Both the position numbers and the translations under genes were made by a program. Below are positions 1 through 6,574 of a DNA stretch of 24,085 nt, one piece after another (position 1 is the first letter of the stretch; every line of letters starts with the position of its first letter). Location: positions 1 to 24,085 of the forward strand of contig DASPGX010000027.1 of NCBI GenBank assembly GCA_035620375.1. Direction: 5' to 3'. This DNA comes from DASPGX01 sp035620375. GTDB taxonomy: Bacteria > Patescibacteriota > Minisyncoccia > 2-02-FULL-40-12 > GWA2-44-9. The notes below the pieces were generated by a model, which was not told where the DNA came from, did no database searches, and saw only the letters and a program-made list of their open reading frames with translations.

Positions 1-392
1 CCGTCCGTCTCGGCGGCGTTCTCCCGTGCCGCGGGCTGGGCCGGTGAGTCGTTGTCCTCGCCCAGGAGTCCTCGTGCGGCTTCCTCCAGATTCGCCGCCT
101 GCTCGTCCTCGCTCGCGCGCCGCTCGGCCTCTTCCTGCCGCCAATCGGCGACGGATTCCAGAATGCTCCGGGCGTCTTCGCGGAAACGCTCGTTCCGCTC
201 GCTGACGTTCTGTTCGTACTCGGCGATGGCCTCGGCCCGCCCGTCCAGCTCCTGCCGGAGCAGGGCGAGATTCGCTCTGCTGGCCTCCAGACCCTCCTTC
301 GCACGGGCGATGCGGGCGCCGGAGCCTTCCAGCTCCTGCTTGGTCTCGTCGAGCTTGACGAGAAATCCTACCAGCTGGTTCAGGTCGCTCAC
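1..392 (-). CDS. Coiled-coil protein, C-terminus cut by window edge
   Basis: I read this frame directly from the minus strand; it is open to the window edge, so only the first 130 residues are visible. The start is a GTG at 392-390, preceded by the Shine-Dalgarno AAGGAGG (complement of 398-404) at 5 nt spacing, which strongly supports the start. The protein begins MSDLNQLVGFLVKLDE and is then almost entirely charged and helical, rich in Glu, Arg, Ala, Gln and Leu, with heptad-like spacing from about residue 12 to 110. This indicates a long coiled coil. From about residue 111 it becomes Asp/Ser/Pro/Ala rich, like a flexible tail. There is no signal peptide or membrane segment in the visible part. 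It lies downstream of the ABC exporter on the same strand, separated by a terminator, and has its own extended -10. I do not recognise a family and assign no function. Confidence 0.72.
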   Translation of the reverse strand, partial: MSDLNQLVGFLVKLDETKQELEGSGARIARAKEGLEASRANLALLRQELDGRAEAIAEYEQNVSERNERFREDARSILESVADWRQEEAERRASEDEQAANLEEAARGLLGEDNDSPAQPAARENAAETD

Positions 393-427
393 GGTATCCT
401 CCTTGTCGTGAAAAAACTCGCCCGCCA

Positions 428-436
428 ATCGTAGCA
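428..436 (-). promoter_or_regulatory. Extended -10 for the coiled-coil gene
   Basis: On the minus strand the sequence TGCTACGAT (complement of 428-436) fits TGn plus TANNAT. It lies about 35 nt before the GTG start, just beyond the ABC exporter terminator. I see no convincing -35 box. The predicted leader of roughly 28 nt contains the AAGGAGG ribosome-binding site. Confidence 0.45.
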
Positions 437-447
437 CGGGACCGACG

Positions 448-489
448 AAATAAAAGAGGGCCCCGGCCGCCTTGCGGCAGAGGACCCTC
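448..489 (-). terminator. Intrinsic terminator after the ABC exporter gene
   Basis: Read on the minus strand, an 8-bp outer stem (482-489 with 456-463, one G-T pair) encloses a 5-bp inner stem (74-78 region: 474-478 with 466-470, 3-nt loop). TTTTATTT follows (complement of 448-455). It begins 5 nt after the exporter stop codon, so it should end that transcript. Confidence 0.8.
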
Positions 490-494
490 CGGTC

Positions 495-2282
495 TCAGAA
501 CACCTTATTCTGACGCTGGACCAGCGACCGGTACAGCGGGCTGACCGACAGAAGCTCGGCGTGCGGTCCGGCATGGACCACGCGTCCCTCGTCGACCACG
601 AAGATGCGGTCCGCATCCGCGACTGTGGACAGGCGGTGCGCGATGAGGATGGTCGTCCTTCCGCGGCTCGCCGTCCGGATGGCGTCGTGGATGAGATGTT
701 CGTTCTCCGCATCCAGGCTGCTTGTCGCTTCGTCAAAGACGAGCACGTCCGGGTCGGAGATGAGCGCGCGGGCGATGCCCACGCGCTGGCGTTCTCCGCC
801 GGAAAGCTTTACGCCGCGTTCACCGATGATGGTGTCATAGCCGTAGGGGAGCGAGCTGACGCGTTCCGTCAGGCACGCCATTGCGATGACGCGGTCCAGG
901 TCGGCGTCGGGGACTTCGTACGGGTCCTTTCCCGTGGCCCAGCAGATGTTGTACCGCAGGCTCTTGTCGAACAGATGGACCGTCTGCGGGACGATGCCGA
1001 CGCGGCTGCGCCACTGCCGGATATCCAGGCGTCGCAAATCGTGGCCGTCCACGGTGACCGTGCCTCTTTCAGGATCCTGTCCGCGCATGAGCGTGTACAC
1101 TATGGAGCTCTTTCCCGCGCCCGACGGTCCGACGAAGGCAACCCGCTGGCCGGGCTCGATGGCGAGGTCAACTCCGCGGAGCGATGCGTTCCGGGATACC
1201 GGATGTGCGGTACCGTCGTCCGCTGACTCGCGCTCATGGCCGGAATACGTGAGCCAGACATCCCGGAACGCGATGCGTCCGGCGAAGCGTTCGGGCCGGA
1301 CGGCGTCGGGCGGCGACGTAATCTGCGGCTCCGTGTTCAGCAGGTCGCCGAAGACGCGCGCCGACGCGATGTACTCCATGATGTCCCGCCAAATCCATCC
1401 GATGTTGCCGACGCGGTTCAGGACGTCCGCCGTCCATATCCACCAGGTCAGCACGCTCCCGACGCTGGCCGCGTCGTTCCAGACGAGCCAGATGCCCGCC
1501 AGGTATACGCCCAGACGTGTCAGCGGCGGCGTGTTGTCCCGCGACGTCGCATCAAGCGAGTACGGAATCCAGATGTTCCGGTGCTGCTGCTGGATGCGCG
1601 CGTAACTGGACTGCGTTTCGTTCACCGCACGCGGTTCCTGCGCGGTCAGGAGCACGAGCTCCATGTTGCGCATCACGTCGTTGCGGAACTTGCTTTCGCG
1701 GTGGCCTTCCTCCTTGAGTTCGCGGAGCGGCTCGGCGATGGTCCGGTTCAGGGCCCGCGCCCAGAACACGAAGATGCTTGCGCCGGCGATGACCACGCCC
1801 GCCATCATCCCGTTCGCCCATGCCAGCAGGCAGATGACGGCGACGCATTCAATGACGAGCGGGGAAATCTGGAACACCATGGCGTCCATCAGGGACCGCA
1901 CGGCGTCCTGCCCTTCGGCGATGACGCTCTGTTTGACGCCGCTGTGCTTGTCCAGGTGCTGGGCGAGCGACAGCTTCGTCAGGCGCTCCATGGTTACCCG
2001 CATGACATGCAGGCGAAGCGGCTGGACGAGCCGGATGAGATTGAACCGCCAGCGGAAGTTTCCGAGGTAGTTCAGCACCATCCAGAGAAAGGCGATGCTC
2101 GTCGCCAGCATCATCGCGTCGCGCATGTCGCCGCGGGCGTGCATCCAATCAACCAGCCGGCCCAGCAGCCAGGGGATGGAGAGGCCGATGCTGTTCTCCA
2201 CCGCGATGATGGCGATGATGACGGACATCGGAGCCAGAAACGGCCGGTAGAACAGCCGGAAATGCTGTTTCAGCTCTCCCAA
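495..2282 (-). CDS. ABC exporter, fused membrane and ATPase domains
   Basis: This is a 595-residue half-transporter of the MsbA/LmrA-like exporter class, expected to homodimerise in the cytoplasmic membrane. Residues 1-310 form the membrane domain, with hydrophobic helices near 18-42, 58-72, 135-175 and 257-285. The ATPase domain occupies about 335-590. It has Walker A GPSGAGKSS (385-393), Q-loop Gln433, signature LSGGE (493-497), Walker B VLVFDE (513-518) and switch His549, so it looks catalytically intact. The start is TTG at 2282, supported by a perfect AGGAGG (complement of 2289-2294) with 6-nt spacing; no ATG in frame fits better. A consensus promoter lies upstream and a terminator follows the stop. 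An insertion of about 15 polar residues (350-365) sits between the first beta strands of the ATPase domain. The substrate cannot be told from sequence; lipid, peptide or drug export are all possible. Confidence 0.93.
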   Translation of the reverse strand: MGELKQHFRLFYRPFLAPMSVIIAIIAVENSIGLSIPWLLGRLVDWMHARGDMRDAMMLATSIAFLWMVLNYLGNFRWRFNLIRLVQPLRLHVMRVTMERLTKLSLAQHLDKHSGVKQSVIAEGQDAVRSLMDAMVFQISPLVIECVAVICLLAWANGMMAGVVIAGASIFVFWARALNRTIAEPLRELKEEGHRESKFRNDVMRNMELVLLTAQEPRAVNETQSSYARIQQQHRNIWIPYSLDATSRDNTPPLTRLGVYLAGIWLVWNDAASVGSVLTWWIWTADVLNRVGNIGWIWRDIMEYIASARVFGDLLNTEPQITSPPDAVRPERFAGRIAFRDVWLTYSGHERESADDGTAHPVSRNASLRGVDLAIEPGQRVAFVGPSGAGKSSIVYTLMRGQDPERGTVTVDGHDLRRLDIRQWRSRVGIVPQTVHLFDKSLRYNICWATGKDPYEVPDADLDRVIAMACLTERVSSLPYGYDTIIGERGVKLSGGERQRVGIARALISDPDVLVFDEATSSLDAENEHLIHDAIRTASRGRTTILIAHRLSTVADADRIFVVDEGRVVHAGPHAELLSVSPLYRSLVQRQNKVF

Positions 2283-2332
2283 GGCGAACCTCCTGCGATA
2301 CGAGGAGTCCTTTGTTCAAGGACAAGGGTTGT

Positions 2333-2360
2333 ATTATATCATTATTATATAGTATGTCAA
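2333..2360 (-). promoter_or_regulatory. Consensus sigma-70 promoter of the ABC exporter gene
   Basis: The minus strand carries TTGACA (complement of 2355-2360), a 16-nt AT-rich spacer and TATAAT (complement of 2333-2338), both hexamers perfect. The predicted leader is about 45 nt and holds the AGGAGG site. It is the strongest-looking promoter in the window. The surrounding 2330-2360 stretch is markedly AT-rich against the GC-rich background. Confidence 0.85.
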
Positions 2361-2376
2361 CTACCCGCACGACGGC

Positions 2377-2405
2377 TGGATTCGGGCCGGAACATGCGGT
2401 AGGAT
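2377..2405 (+). promoter_or_regulatory. Promoter of glyS, probably leaderless
   Basis: TGGATT (2377-2382), a 17-nt spacer and TAGGAT (2400-2405) precede an ATG at 2413 by exactly 7 nt, so transcription should begin at or next to the start codon. The upstream in-frame ATG at 2404 overlaps the -10 box and therefore cannot be the start if this promoter is used. Confidence 0.5.
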
Positions 2406-2412
2406 GCGCGTT

Positions 2413-3729
2413 ATGGCAGCGGATCTGATGGACAAGGTGGTTGCGCTCGCCAAGCGGCGGGGTTTCGTCTACCCCGGTTCGGAAATCTACGGCGGACTGG
2501 CGAATTCGTGGGATTTCGGGCCGCTCGGCACGGAGCTGAAGAACAATATCCGCGACTGGTGGTGGCACCGGTTCGTACGGTCGCGGGACGACATGGTCGG
2601 CCTGGATGCCGCCATCATCATGAACCCGAAGGTCTGGGAGGCGTCGGGACACGTCGGCAGCTTCTCCGACCCGCTGGTGGAATGCAAAAAATGCCACAGC
2701 CGGTGGCGGGCGGACCAGCTTGACGGTGCCTGTCCCAACTGCGGCGCCAAGGAATTCACCGAGCCCAAGCAGTTCAATCTTCTGTTCCAGACGTCCATCG
2801 GCTCCGTGGAAGGGGACAAGAGCCGGGTGTACCTGCGCGGGGAAATCGCCCAGGCGATGTTCGTGAACTTCAAGAACGTCCTGGACACGACGCGTCTGCG
2901 TCTGCCGTTCGGCATCGCGTCTGTGGGCAAGGCGTTCCGTAACGAAATCACGCCCGGCAACTTCATCTTCCGGACGCTGGAGTTCGACCTGATGGAATTT
3001 GAATACTTCATCCGCGAGGAGGACTGGGAGAAAACCTTTGAATATTGGCTGGGCGAGCAGCAGGCGTGGCTGGCGGACATGGGATTTGATTCATCGCACC
3101 TCCGCGTGCGTGAGCACGAAAAGGACGAGCTCTCCCACTACTCCAAGAGGACGGCGGACATTGAGTACGAGACCCCCTTCGGGTGGAAGGAAATGTTCGG
3201 TCTGGCGTACCGCACGGATTTTGATTTGAAGAATCACATGGAGAAGAGCGGCGAGGACCTGCAGTATCAGGACCCGGAATCGGGGGAGAAGTTCGTCCCG
3301 CATGTCATTGAGCCGACGTTCGGGCTCACGCGCCTGCTCCTGATGACCTTGCTTGAGGCCTACGCGGAAGAACAGGAGGACAAGGAGAAGCGCGTCCTGC
3401 TTAAACTTCATCCCGCGTTGGCGCCCTACAAGGCCGCGGTCTTTCCGCTGCTGAAGAACAAGCCCGAACTCGTGGCGAAGGCAAAATCCGTGTATGACGA
3501 GCTCCGTGCCGACTTCTCGGTCGCCTGGGACGACCGCGGGAACATCGGCAAGCGCTATTTCAGCCAGGACGAAATCGGCACGCCGTTCTGCGTCACCGTG
3601 GACTTTCAGACGCTTCAGGACGACACCGTCACGCTCCGCAGCCGGGACTCGGCCGAGCAGGAGCGCGTGCCGGTGCGCGAGCTCTACGAGCGGCTTTCCT
3701 CGGCCGTCCGTCTGCCGCGCCGGATTTGA
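2413..3729 (+). CDS. glyS: Glycyl-tRNA synthetase (dimeric type)
   Basis: This protein charges tRNA-Gly with glycine in the cytoplasm. It is the homodimeric alpha2 class II form (eukaryote/archaea-like, found in many bacteria) and not the alpha2beta2 GlyQ/GlyS form. It begins MAADLMDKVVALAKRRGF and shows GFVYPGSEIYGG near the N-terminus. A zinc-ribbon-like pair CKKCH...CPNC lies at about 93-113. Motif 2 is GKAFRNEITP (about 175-184), followed by RTLEFDLMEFEYF. Motif 3 is PTFGLTRLLL (about 302-311). A C-terminal anticodon-binding domain runs from about 340 to 435. At 438 residues it has the usual length of compact bacterial versions. I chose ATG 2413 rather than 2404 because a -10 box overlaps 2404. 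A promoter for the next gene overlaps the stop codon. The symbol follows the usual name for this single-chain enzyme; glyQS is also used. Confidence 0.95.
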   Translation: MAADLMDKVVALAKRRGFVYPGSEIYGGLANSWDFGPLGTELKNNIRDWWWHRFVRSRDDMVGLDAAIIMNPKVWEASGHVGSFSDPLVECKKCHSRWRADQLDGACPNCGAKEFTEPKQFNLLFQTSIGSVEGDKSRVYLRGEIAQAMFVNFKNVLDTTRLRLPFGIASVGKAFRNEITPGNFIFRTLEFDLMEFEYFIREEDWEKTFEYWLGEQQAWLADMGFDSSHLRVREHEKDELSHYSKRTADIEYETPFGWKEMFGLAYRTDFDLKNHMEKSGEDLQYQDPESGEKFVPHVIEPTFGLTRLLLMTLLEAYAEEQEDKEKRVLLKLHPALAPYKAAVFPLLKNKPELVAKAKSVYDELRADFSVAWDDRGNIGKRYFSQDEIGTPFCVTVDFQTLQDDTVTLRSRDSAEQERVPVRELYERLSSAVRLPRRI

Positions 3730-3754
3730 CGTCCGGGGCGTGCGCGTCTATAAA
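3726..3754 (+). promoter_or_regulatory. Promoter of the metzincin lipoprotein gene
   Basis: TTGACG (3726-3731), a 17-nt spacer and TATAAA (3749-3754). The -35 box overlaps the glyS stop codon TGA (3727-3729). The expected leader is about 25 nt and contains GGAGG (3775-3779), 6 nt before the ATG. Confidence 0.65.
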
Positions 3755-3785
3755 CCCATAGGTCCGTTTTCTTCGGAGGCAGCTG

Positions 3786-4679
3786 ATGAACATCCGACGC
3801 GGCGCGTACGCGCTTGCGCTGATTCTGTCCGCCGCATGCGGACACGACCGCTCGCCGGCCGGCCCGACCGGTTCGCTGGAGCCAGGCCCGCCGGCCGGCC
3901 CGCCCGAAATTCTTTCCGGCCGTACGGGTGCCCCGGTCACCGCGGACGTCGTCCGGCAGGGGAGCGAGCTTACGGTGACGGCGGGGGGCTTTCTCACGCT
4001 CCGTACGACCGACCGCGGGCAGACCGTCTGGCTGTGGCCTGACGATGCGGAGCTTCCTGTGCGCTGGACGCGGGCGTTCTCCTACCGCGGCAGCGACGGG
4101 GGACAGCTCCGGCGGCCCGCCGTGGCGGTGCGGGCGGTGGCGGTGACGCCGTCGGCCGATATCCGGAACAACGGCGACGCATACGACGCCCTTGTCCGCG
4201 GAACGGAACTGGTATCGGCCGTCGGGGAGCTGCCGGAGTACGGCGTGGACGTGTCCGGTGCGGGCATGGCGGTTACCGTCACCGTGGACGCCGGCGACGA
4301 CGGATTCCGCAAATATCCGAACGCCGCAGGCATCGCGTACACGCAGATACGCGATGACGGCGTCATCATCAGCGCGCGCATCGTGTTCCGGCACCTGGAC
4401 CGCTGGCACGGGTGGGACAACTTCGCGGTTGCCGTCGCCCATGAGCTGGCGCACACGTTCGGACTGGACCACCTGGAGCCGTCCGGCCCGTCGGGCATCA
4501 TGAGCGCTTCGACCGATACGTACCGGTTCCGCGACTTCCAGCCGCACGAGCGGCTCATCATGTCCATGCATTCCCGGCGCCTGCCCGGCACGCGCCTGTC
4601 CGGGGTGACGGAGGACGAGCGCCGCGGCGTGATGCAGCAGAGCCTCGGCTCGCGCTGGGAATTGGTCTGCGCGTTTTGA
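3786..4679 (+). CDS. Putative secreted metzincin-like zinc metalloprotease lipoprotein
   Basis: This 297-residue protein begins with a basic n-region and a hydrophobic stretch (MNIRRGAYALALILSAAC) ending in a lipobox-like LSAAC. Cys18 would be lipidated and the protein tethered to the outer face of the membrane. A Pro/Gly/Ser-rich linker follows (about 22-40). The catalytic signature HELAHTFGLDH (219-229) matches HExxHxxGxxH, with three zinc-binding histidines and Glu220 as general base. SGIMS (236-240) supplies the Met-turn that defines metzincins. Residues about 45-215 form a predicted beta-rich domain I do not recognise. GGAGG at 3775-3779 supports the ATG. The gene has its own promoter and is followed by a strong terminator, so it is probably monocistronic. 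Substrate and role are unknown; envelope remodelling or degradation of external protein are possibilities only. The motif makes peptidase activity likely. Confidence 0.85.
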   Translation: MNIRRGAYALALILSAACGHDRSPAGPTGSLEPGPPAGPPEILSGRTGAPVTADVVRQGSELTVTAGGFLTLRTTDRGQTVWLWPDDAELPVRWTRAFSYRGSDGGQLRRPAVAVRAVAVTPSADIRNNGDAYDALVRGTELVSAVGELPEYGVDVSGAGMAVTVTVDAGDDGFRKYPNAAGIAYTQIRDDGVIISARIVFRHLDRWHGWDNFAVAVAHELAHTFGLDHLEPSGPSGIMSASTDTYRFRDFQPHERLIMSMHSRRLPGTRLSGVTEDERRGVMQQSLGSRWELVCAF

Positions 4680-4685
4680 TGATTG

Positions 4686-4715
4686 CGGCCGCGAGATAAA
4701 TCTCGGGGCCGTTTT
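4686..4715 (+). terminator. Intrinsic terminator after the metzincin gene
   Basis: CGGCC and CGAGAT (4686-4697, G at 4691 unpaired) pair with ATCTCG and GGCCG (4700-4711) around a 2-nt AA apex, giving 11 base pairs with one mismatch. TTTT (4712-4715) follows. It starts 7 nt after the stop codon. Confidence 0.8.
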
Positions 4716-4740
4716 CGATTCGCGGCCCCGTTGCGAATCG
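4716..4740 (+). other. Second hairpin in the 4680-4860 spacer
   Basis: CGATTCGC (4716-4723) and GCGAATCG (4733-4740) form a perfect 8-bp stem with a 9-nt loop, directly abutting the terminator's T-run. No T-run follows on the plus strand. It could strengthen 3'-end formation or be remnant repeat sequence. Confidence 0.5.
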
Positions 4741-4751
4741 GGCCGCATCGG

Positions 4752-4798
4752 TAGGATGCGGACTTACAGAAGGACAGTCCCGGCGCGCTACGCGCCGG
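4752..4798 (+). promoter_or_regulatory. Possible upstream promoter and leader hairpin of the peptidase gene
   Basis: CGGTAGGATGCG (4749-4760) is identical to the glyS promoter region at 2397-2408, so TAGGAT (4752-4757) may be a second -10. It is followed by a perfect 8-bp hairpin with a 3-nt loop (4780-4787 and 4791-4798), which would sit in the leader. No good -35 is visible (TTGCGA at 4731-4736 is 15 nt away). Confidence 0.3.
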
Positions 4799-4845
4799 AT
4801 GGATGAGCCGGAACGATGGGCACCAGATTACATTGAGGGAAGATA

Positions 4846-4854
4846 TGGTAGGAT
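4846..4854 (+). promoter_or_regulatory. Extended -10 of the NlpC/P60-like gene
   Basis: TGGTAGGAT (4846-4854) is a TGn-extended -10, followed after 6 nt by the ATG at 4861, so the transcript would be leaderless or nearly so. No -35 is evident and there is no Shine-Dalgarno sequence. Confidence 0.5.
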
Positions 4855-4860
4855 TCCAAC

Positions 4861-5346
4861 ATGTCGTTGTTCAAAGAGAACTATCTGGCCATGGTCCGCA
4901 ATGCCGCCGAGGGGGAGAACCACATGTTCCGTACGTATTTCGTGGAGGCGGACGGCGGGAAAATCAACGCGCTCGCTGACGGCGGACTCTCCTGCGCGGC
5001 GTTCGTTTCCGCGGTACTGTATCTGCAGAATCCCGCCCTGCAGTCCGCGGGCAAGGCTCCGTGGCTGACATCCACACACGCGAACGTCGGCTCAACGGAG
5101 AAGGACATGGAGCGCAACGGCTGGCGGCAGATTGAAGAACTCCGCGACGGTGCGGTCATCACCTGGGAACAGAAGCCCGGCGGTTCGGACGGGAAGATGC
5201 ACTGGCACCAGGGTTTTTATATCGGCGGCGACCGTGCCGTCTCCAACGGGTCCAACAGCACGCTGATGCCCGAGGAGCACCATGCGACCTACGGCGGGAA
5301 CCGAAAAATTGAGCGCATCTGGTGGCATCCGGCGCTGGACGATTAG
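4861..5346 (+). CDS. NlpC/P60- or CHAP-like cysteine peptidase domain protein
   Basis: This is a 161-residue single-domain protein. DGGLSCAAFVSAVLY (41-54) places Cys45 at the start of a hydrophobic helix, as in papain-fold NlpC/P60 and CHAP enzymes. LRDGAVITWE (94-103) corresponds to the LxxGDLVFF strand of that fold. HQGFYIG (116-122) corresponds to HVGIYIG, making His116 the likely second catalytic residue. Such enzymes cleave peptidoglycan peptides or amide bonds; the target here is not known. There is no signal peptide, so the protein is either cytoplasmic or exported by another route, which is unusual for a wall hydrolase. The start follows an extended -10 by 6 nt, suggesting leaderless expression. 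It lies in its own unit between the metzincin gene and tRNA-Asp. The fold call rests on motif resemblance, not a profile search. Confidence 0.65.
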   Translation: MSLFKENYLAMVRNAAEGENHMFRTYFVEADGGKINALADGGLSCAAFVSAVLYLQNPALQSAGKAPWLTSTHANVGSTEKDMERNGWRQIEELRDGAVITWEQKPGGSDGKMHWHQGFYIGGDRAVSNGSNSTLMPEEHHATYGGNRKIERIWWHPALDD

Positions 5347-5375
5347 TTGCGTTATTTTGGGTTCTGCGGTATTAT
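5347..5375 (+). promoter_or_regulatory. Promoter of tRNA-Asp
   Basis: TTGCGT (5347-5352), a 17-nt spacer and TATTAT (5370-5375). The start site would be near 5382, leaving a 5' precursor of about 55 nt for RNase P removal. Confidence 0.6.
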
Positions 5376-5436
5376 CGTTTCCGCGTTAGCCCGGTGACAG
5401 CGGGCCCCTCGTCCCTCTCGCCGCGCGCGCATTTTT

Positions 5437-5510
5437 GCGGGCGTAGCTCAGCTGGTTAGAGCGCCTCCCTGTCACGGAGGAGGTCGCGGGTTCGAATCCC
5501 GTCGCTCGCG
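5437..5510 (+). tRNA. tRNA-Asp (anticodon GTC)
   Basis: A full cloverleaf folds by eye. The 7-bp acceptor is 5437-5443 with 5503-5509 (one G-T pair). The D arm is GCTC/GAGC at 5446-5462 with GG in the loop. The anticodon stem is CCTCC/GGAGG (5464-5468, 5476-5480) with loop CTGTCAC and anticodon GTC at 5471-5473. The T arm is GCGGG/CCCGT around TTCGAAT. The discriminator base is G (5510), as expected for Asp. CCA is not encoded, so a CCA-adding enzyme is needed. If the genome lacks AsnRS, a non-discriminating AspRS would also mischarge tRNA-Asn for GatCAB, whose GatB subunit is in this window; that link is inference. Confidence 0.97.
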
Positions 5511-5550
5511 CAATGAAAAACGGCACCCTTTCGGGTGTCGTTTTTCATTG
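5511..5550 (+). terminator. Bidirectional terminator between tRNA-Asp and pheS
   Basis: An 18-bp stem (5511-5528 with 5533-5550, one G-T pair, TTTC loop) begins right after the discriminator base. It contains an A5 tract on the left arm and a T5 tract on the right arm, so it can terminate in either direction. Its right edge touches the pheS extended -10. Confidence 0.85.
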
Positions 5551-5557
5551 CTACAAT
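5549..5557 (+). promoter_or_regulatory. Extended -10 of pheST, probably leaderless
   Basis: TGCTACAAT (5549-5557) is followed by 7 nt and the ATG at 5565, so the A of the start codon is the predicted transcription start. No good -35 is present; the region it would occupy is inside the terminator stem. Confidence 0.6.
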
Positions 5558-5564
5558 AAGTGGC

Positions 5565-6572
5565 ATGGACGACCGCATCAGGCGCATCAGAGACGCCGCC
5601 AAGAAGGAATGGGAGCAGCTGCGCGACGCGGCGGAGTTGGAGCTGGCAAAGGTGCGTCATCTGGGGCGCAAGTCAGAGCTGAACGAACTATTGCGTGGAC
5701 TCAAGGAGCGTGCCGAAGAGGAACGCCGCGAATGGGGGCCGAAACTGCAAAATCTGCGGCAGGAACTGGAGGACGGCTTCCGCACGGCCGCCGAGAAAGC
5801 GGGCGGCGTCGCGGCGAAGGTCGCTGACCGCATAGACGTGACCGCCCCCGGACTCCGCAGGGACCGCGGACACGTGCACCCGCTGACGCAGGCGCAGGAG
5901 AGCATCAACGCAATATTCTCCTCCATGGGATTCCGCGTCCTGGAAGGCCCGGAGGTGGAGACGGCATGGAACAATTTTGACGCGCTGAATATCCCGCCCG
6001 ACCACCCGGCCCGCGCGTTGATGGACACGTTCTGGCTCAAGGGCGAGGACGCGCTGATGCGCACGCACACCTCTCCCATGCAGGTCAGGTTCATGCAGGC
6101 GCACCAGCCGCCCTTCCGCATCATCGTACCCGGGCGCGTGTACCGCAACGAGGCGACCGACGCGACGCATGAATTCCAGTTCCACCAGGTGGAGGGGCTG
6201 ATGGTCTCACGGCGCGGCGCGGACGGCGTCTCCATGGCGAACCTCAAGGGCATTCTGGAGCATTTCTACCGCCGCTATTTCAACGACCCGGGAATCGTTG
6301 TCAGATTCAACGCGAGCTATTTCCCGTTCACCGAACCGAGCGTTGAGGTGTTCATGAAGGCGGCGCGCGGCAAGCTTGCCGGCCGTTGGATAGAAATCGG
6401 GGGAGCGGGGATGGTCCACCAGGATGTGTTCAAGGCGGTCGGGTACGTGCCCGGTGAGTTTCAGGGGTTCGCCTTTGGGATGAGCCTGGAACGCCCGACG
6501 ATGCTCAAATACGGCATCGATGACGTGCGCCTTTTCCACGGTGGCGACATCCGGTTCCTGAGGCAATTCTGA
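5565..6572 (+). CDS. pheS: Phenylalanyl-tRNA synthetase alpha subunit
   Basis: This is the catalytic subunit of the alpha2beta2 enzyme that attaches phenylalanine to tRNA-Phe. The 335 residues start with a long antiparallel coiled-coil arm (about 1-85), which in this family contacts tRNA-Phe. The class II core follows: HPLTQAQESI (about 101-110), motif 2 with GRVYRNEATDATHEFQFHQVEG split across about 186-207, and motif 3 with GFAFGMSLERPTMLKYGI-like sequence near the C-terminus. GAGMVHQDV supplies part of the amino acid pocket. Length is normal for the family. I placed the start at ATG 5565 rather than GTG 5535, because 5535 lies inside the terminator stem and a -10 box ends 7 nt before 5565. 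Only 2 nt separate it from pheT, so the two subunits are co-transcribed and probably translationally coupled. Confidence 0.96.
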   Translation: MDDRIRRIRDAAKKEWEQLRDAAELELAKVRHLGRKSELNELLRGLKERAEEERREWGPKLQNLRQELEDGFRTAAEKAGGVAAKVADRIDVTAPGLRRDRGHVHPLTQAQESINAIFSSMGFRVLEGPEVETAWNNFDALNIPPDHPARALMDTFWLKGEDALMRTHTSPMQVRFMQAHQPPFRIIVPGRVYRNEATDATHEFQFHQVEGLMVSRRGADGVSMANLKGILEHFYRRYFNDPGIVVRFNASYFPFTEPSVEVFMKAARGKLAGRWIEIGGAGMVHQDVFKAVGYVPGEFQGFAFGMSLERPTMLKYGIDDVRLFHGGDIRFLRQF

Positions 6573-6574
6573 AC

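Noticed and set aside
52..411. Ser/Arg-rich plus-strand frame at the left edge
   Set aside because: Antisense to the coiled-coil gene, which has a Shine-Dalgarno and heptad pattern; the plus frame is low-complexity Ser/Arg.
1236..2402. 388-codon plus-strand frame antisense to the ABC exporter
   Set aside because: Shadow of the exporter, with no motifs.
5382..5436. Riboswitch or T-box ahead of pheS
   Set aside because: The structured stretch there is tRNA-Asp precursor sequence and its terminator; pheS seems leaderless, leaving no room for a T-box.
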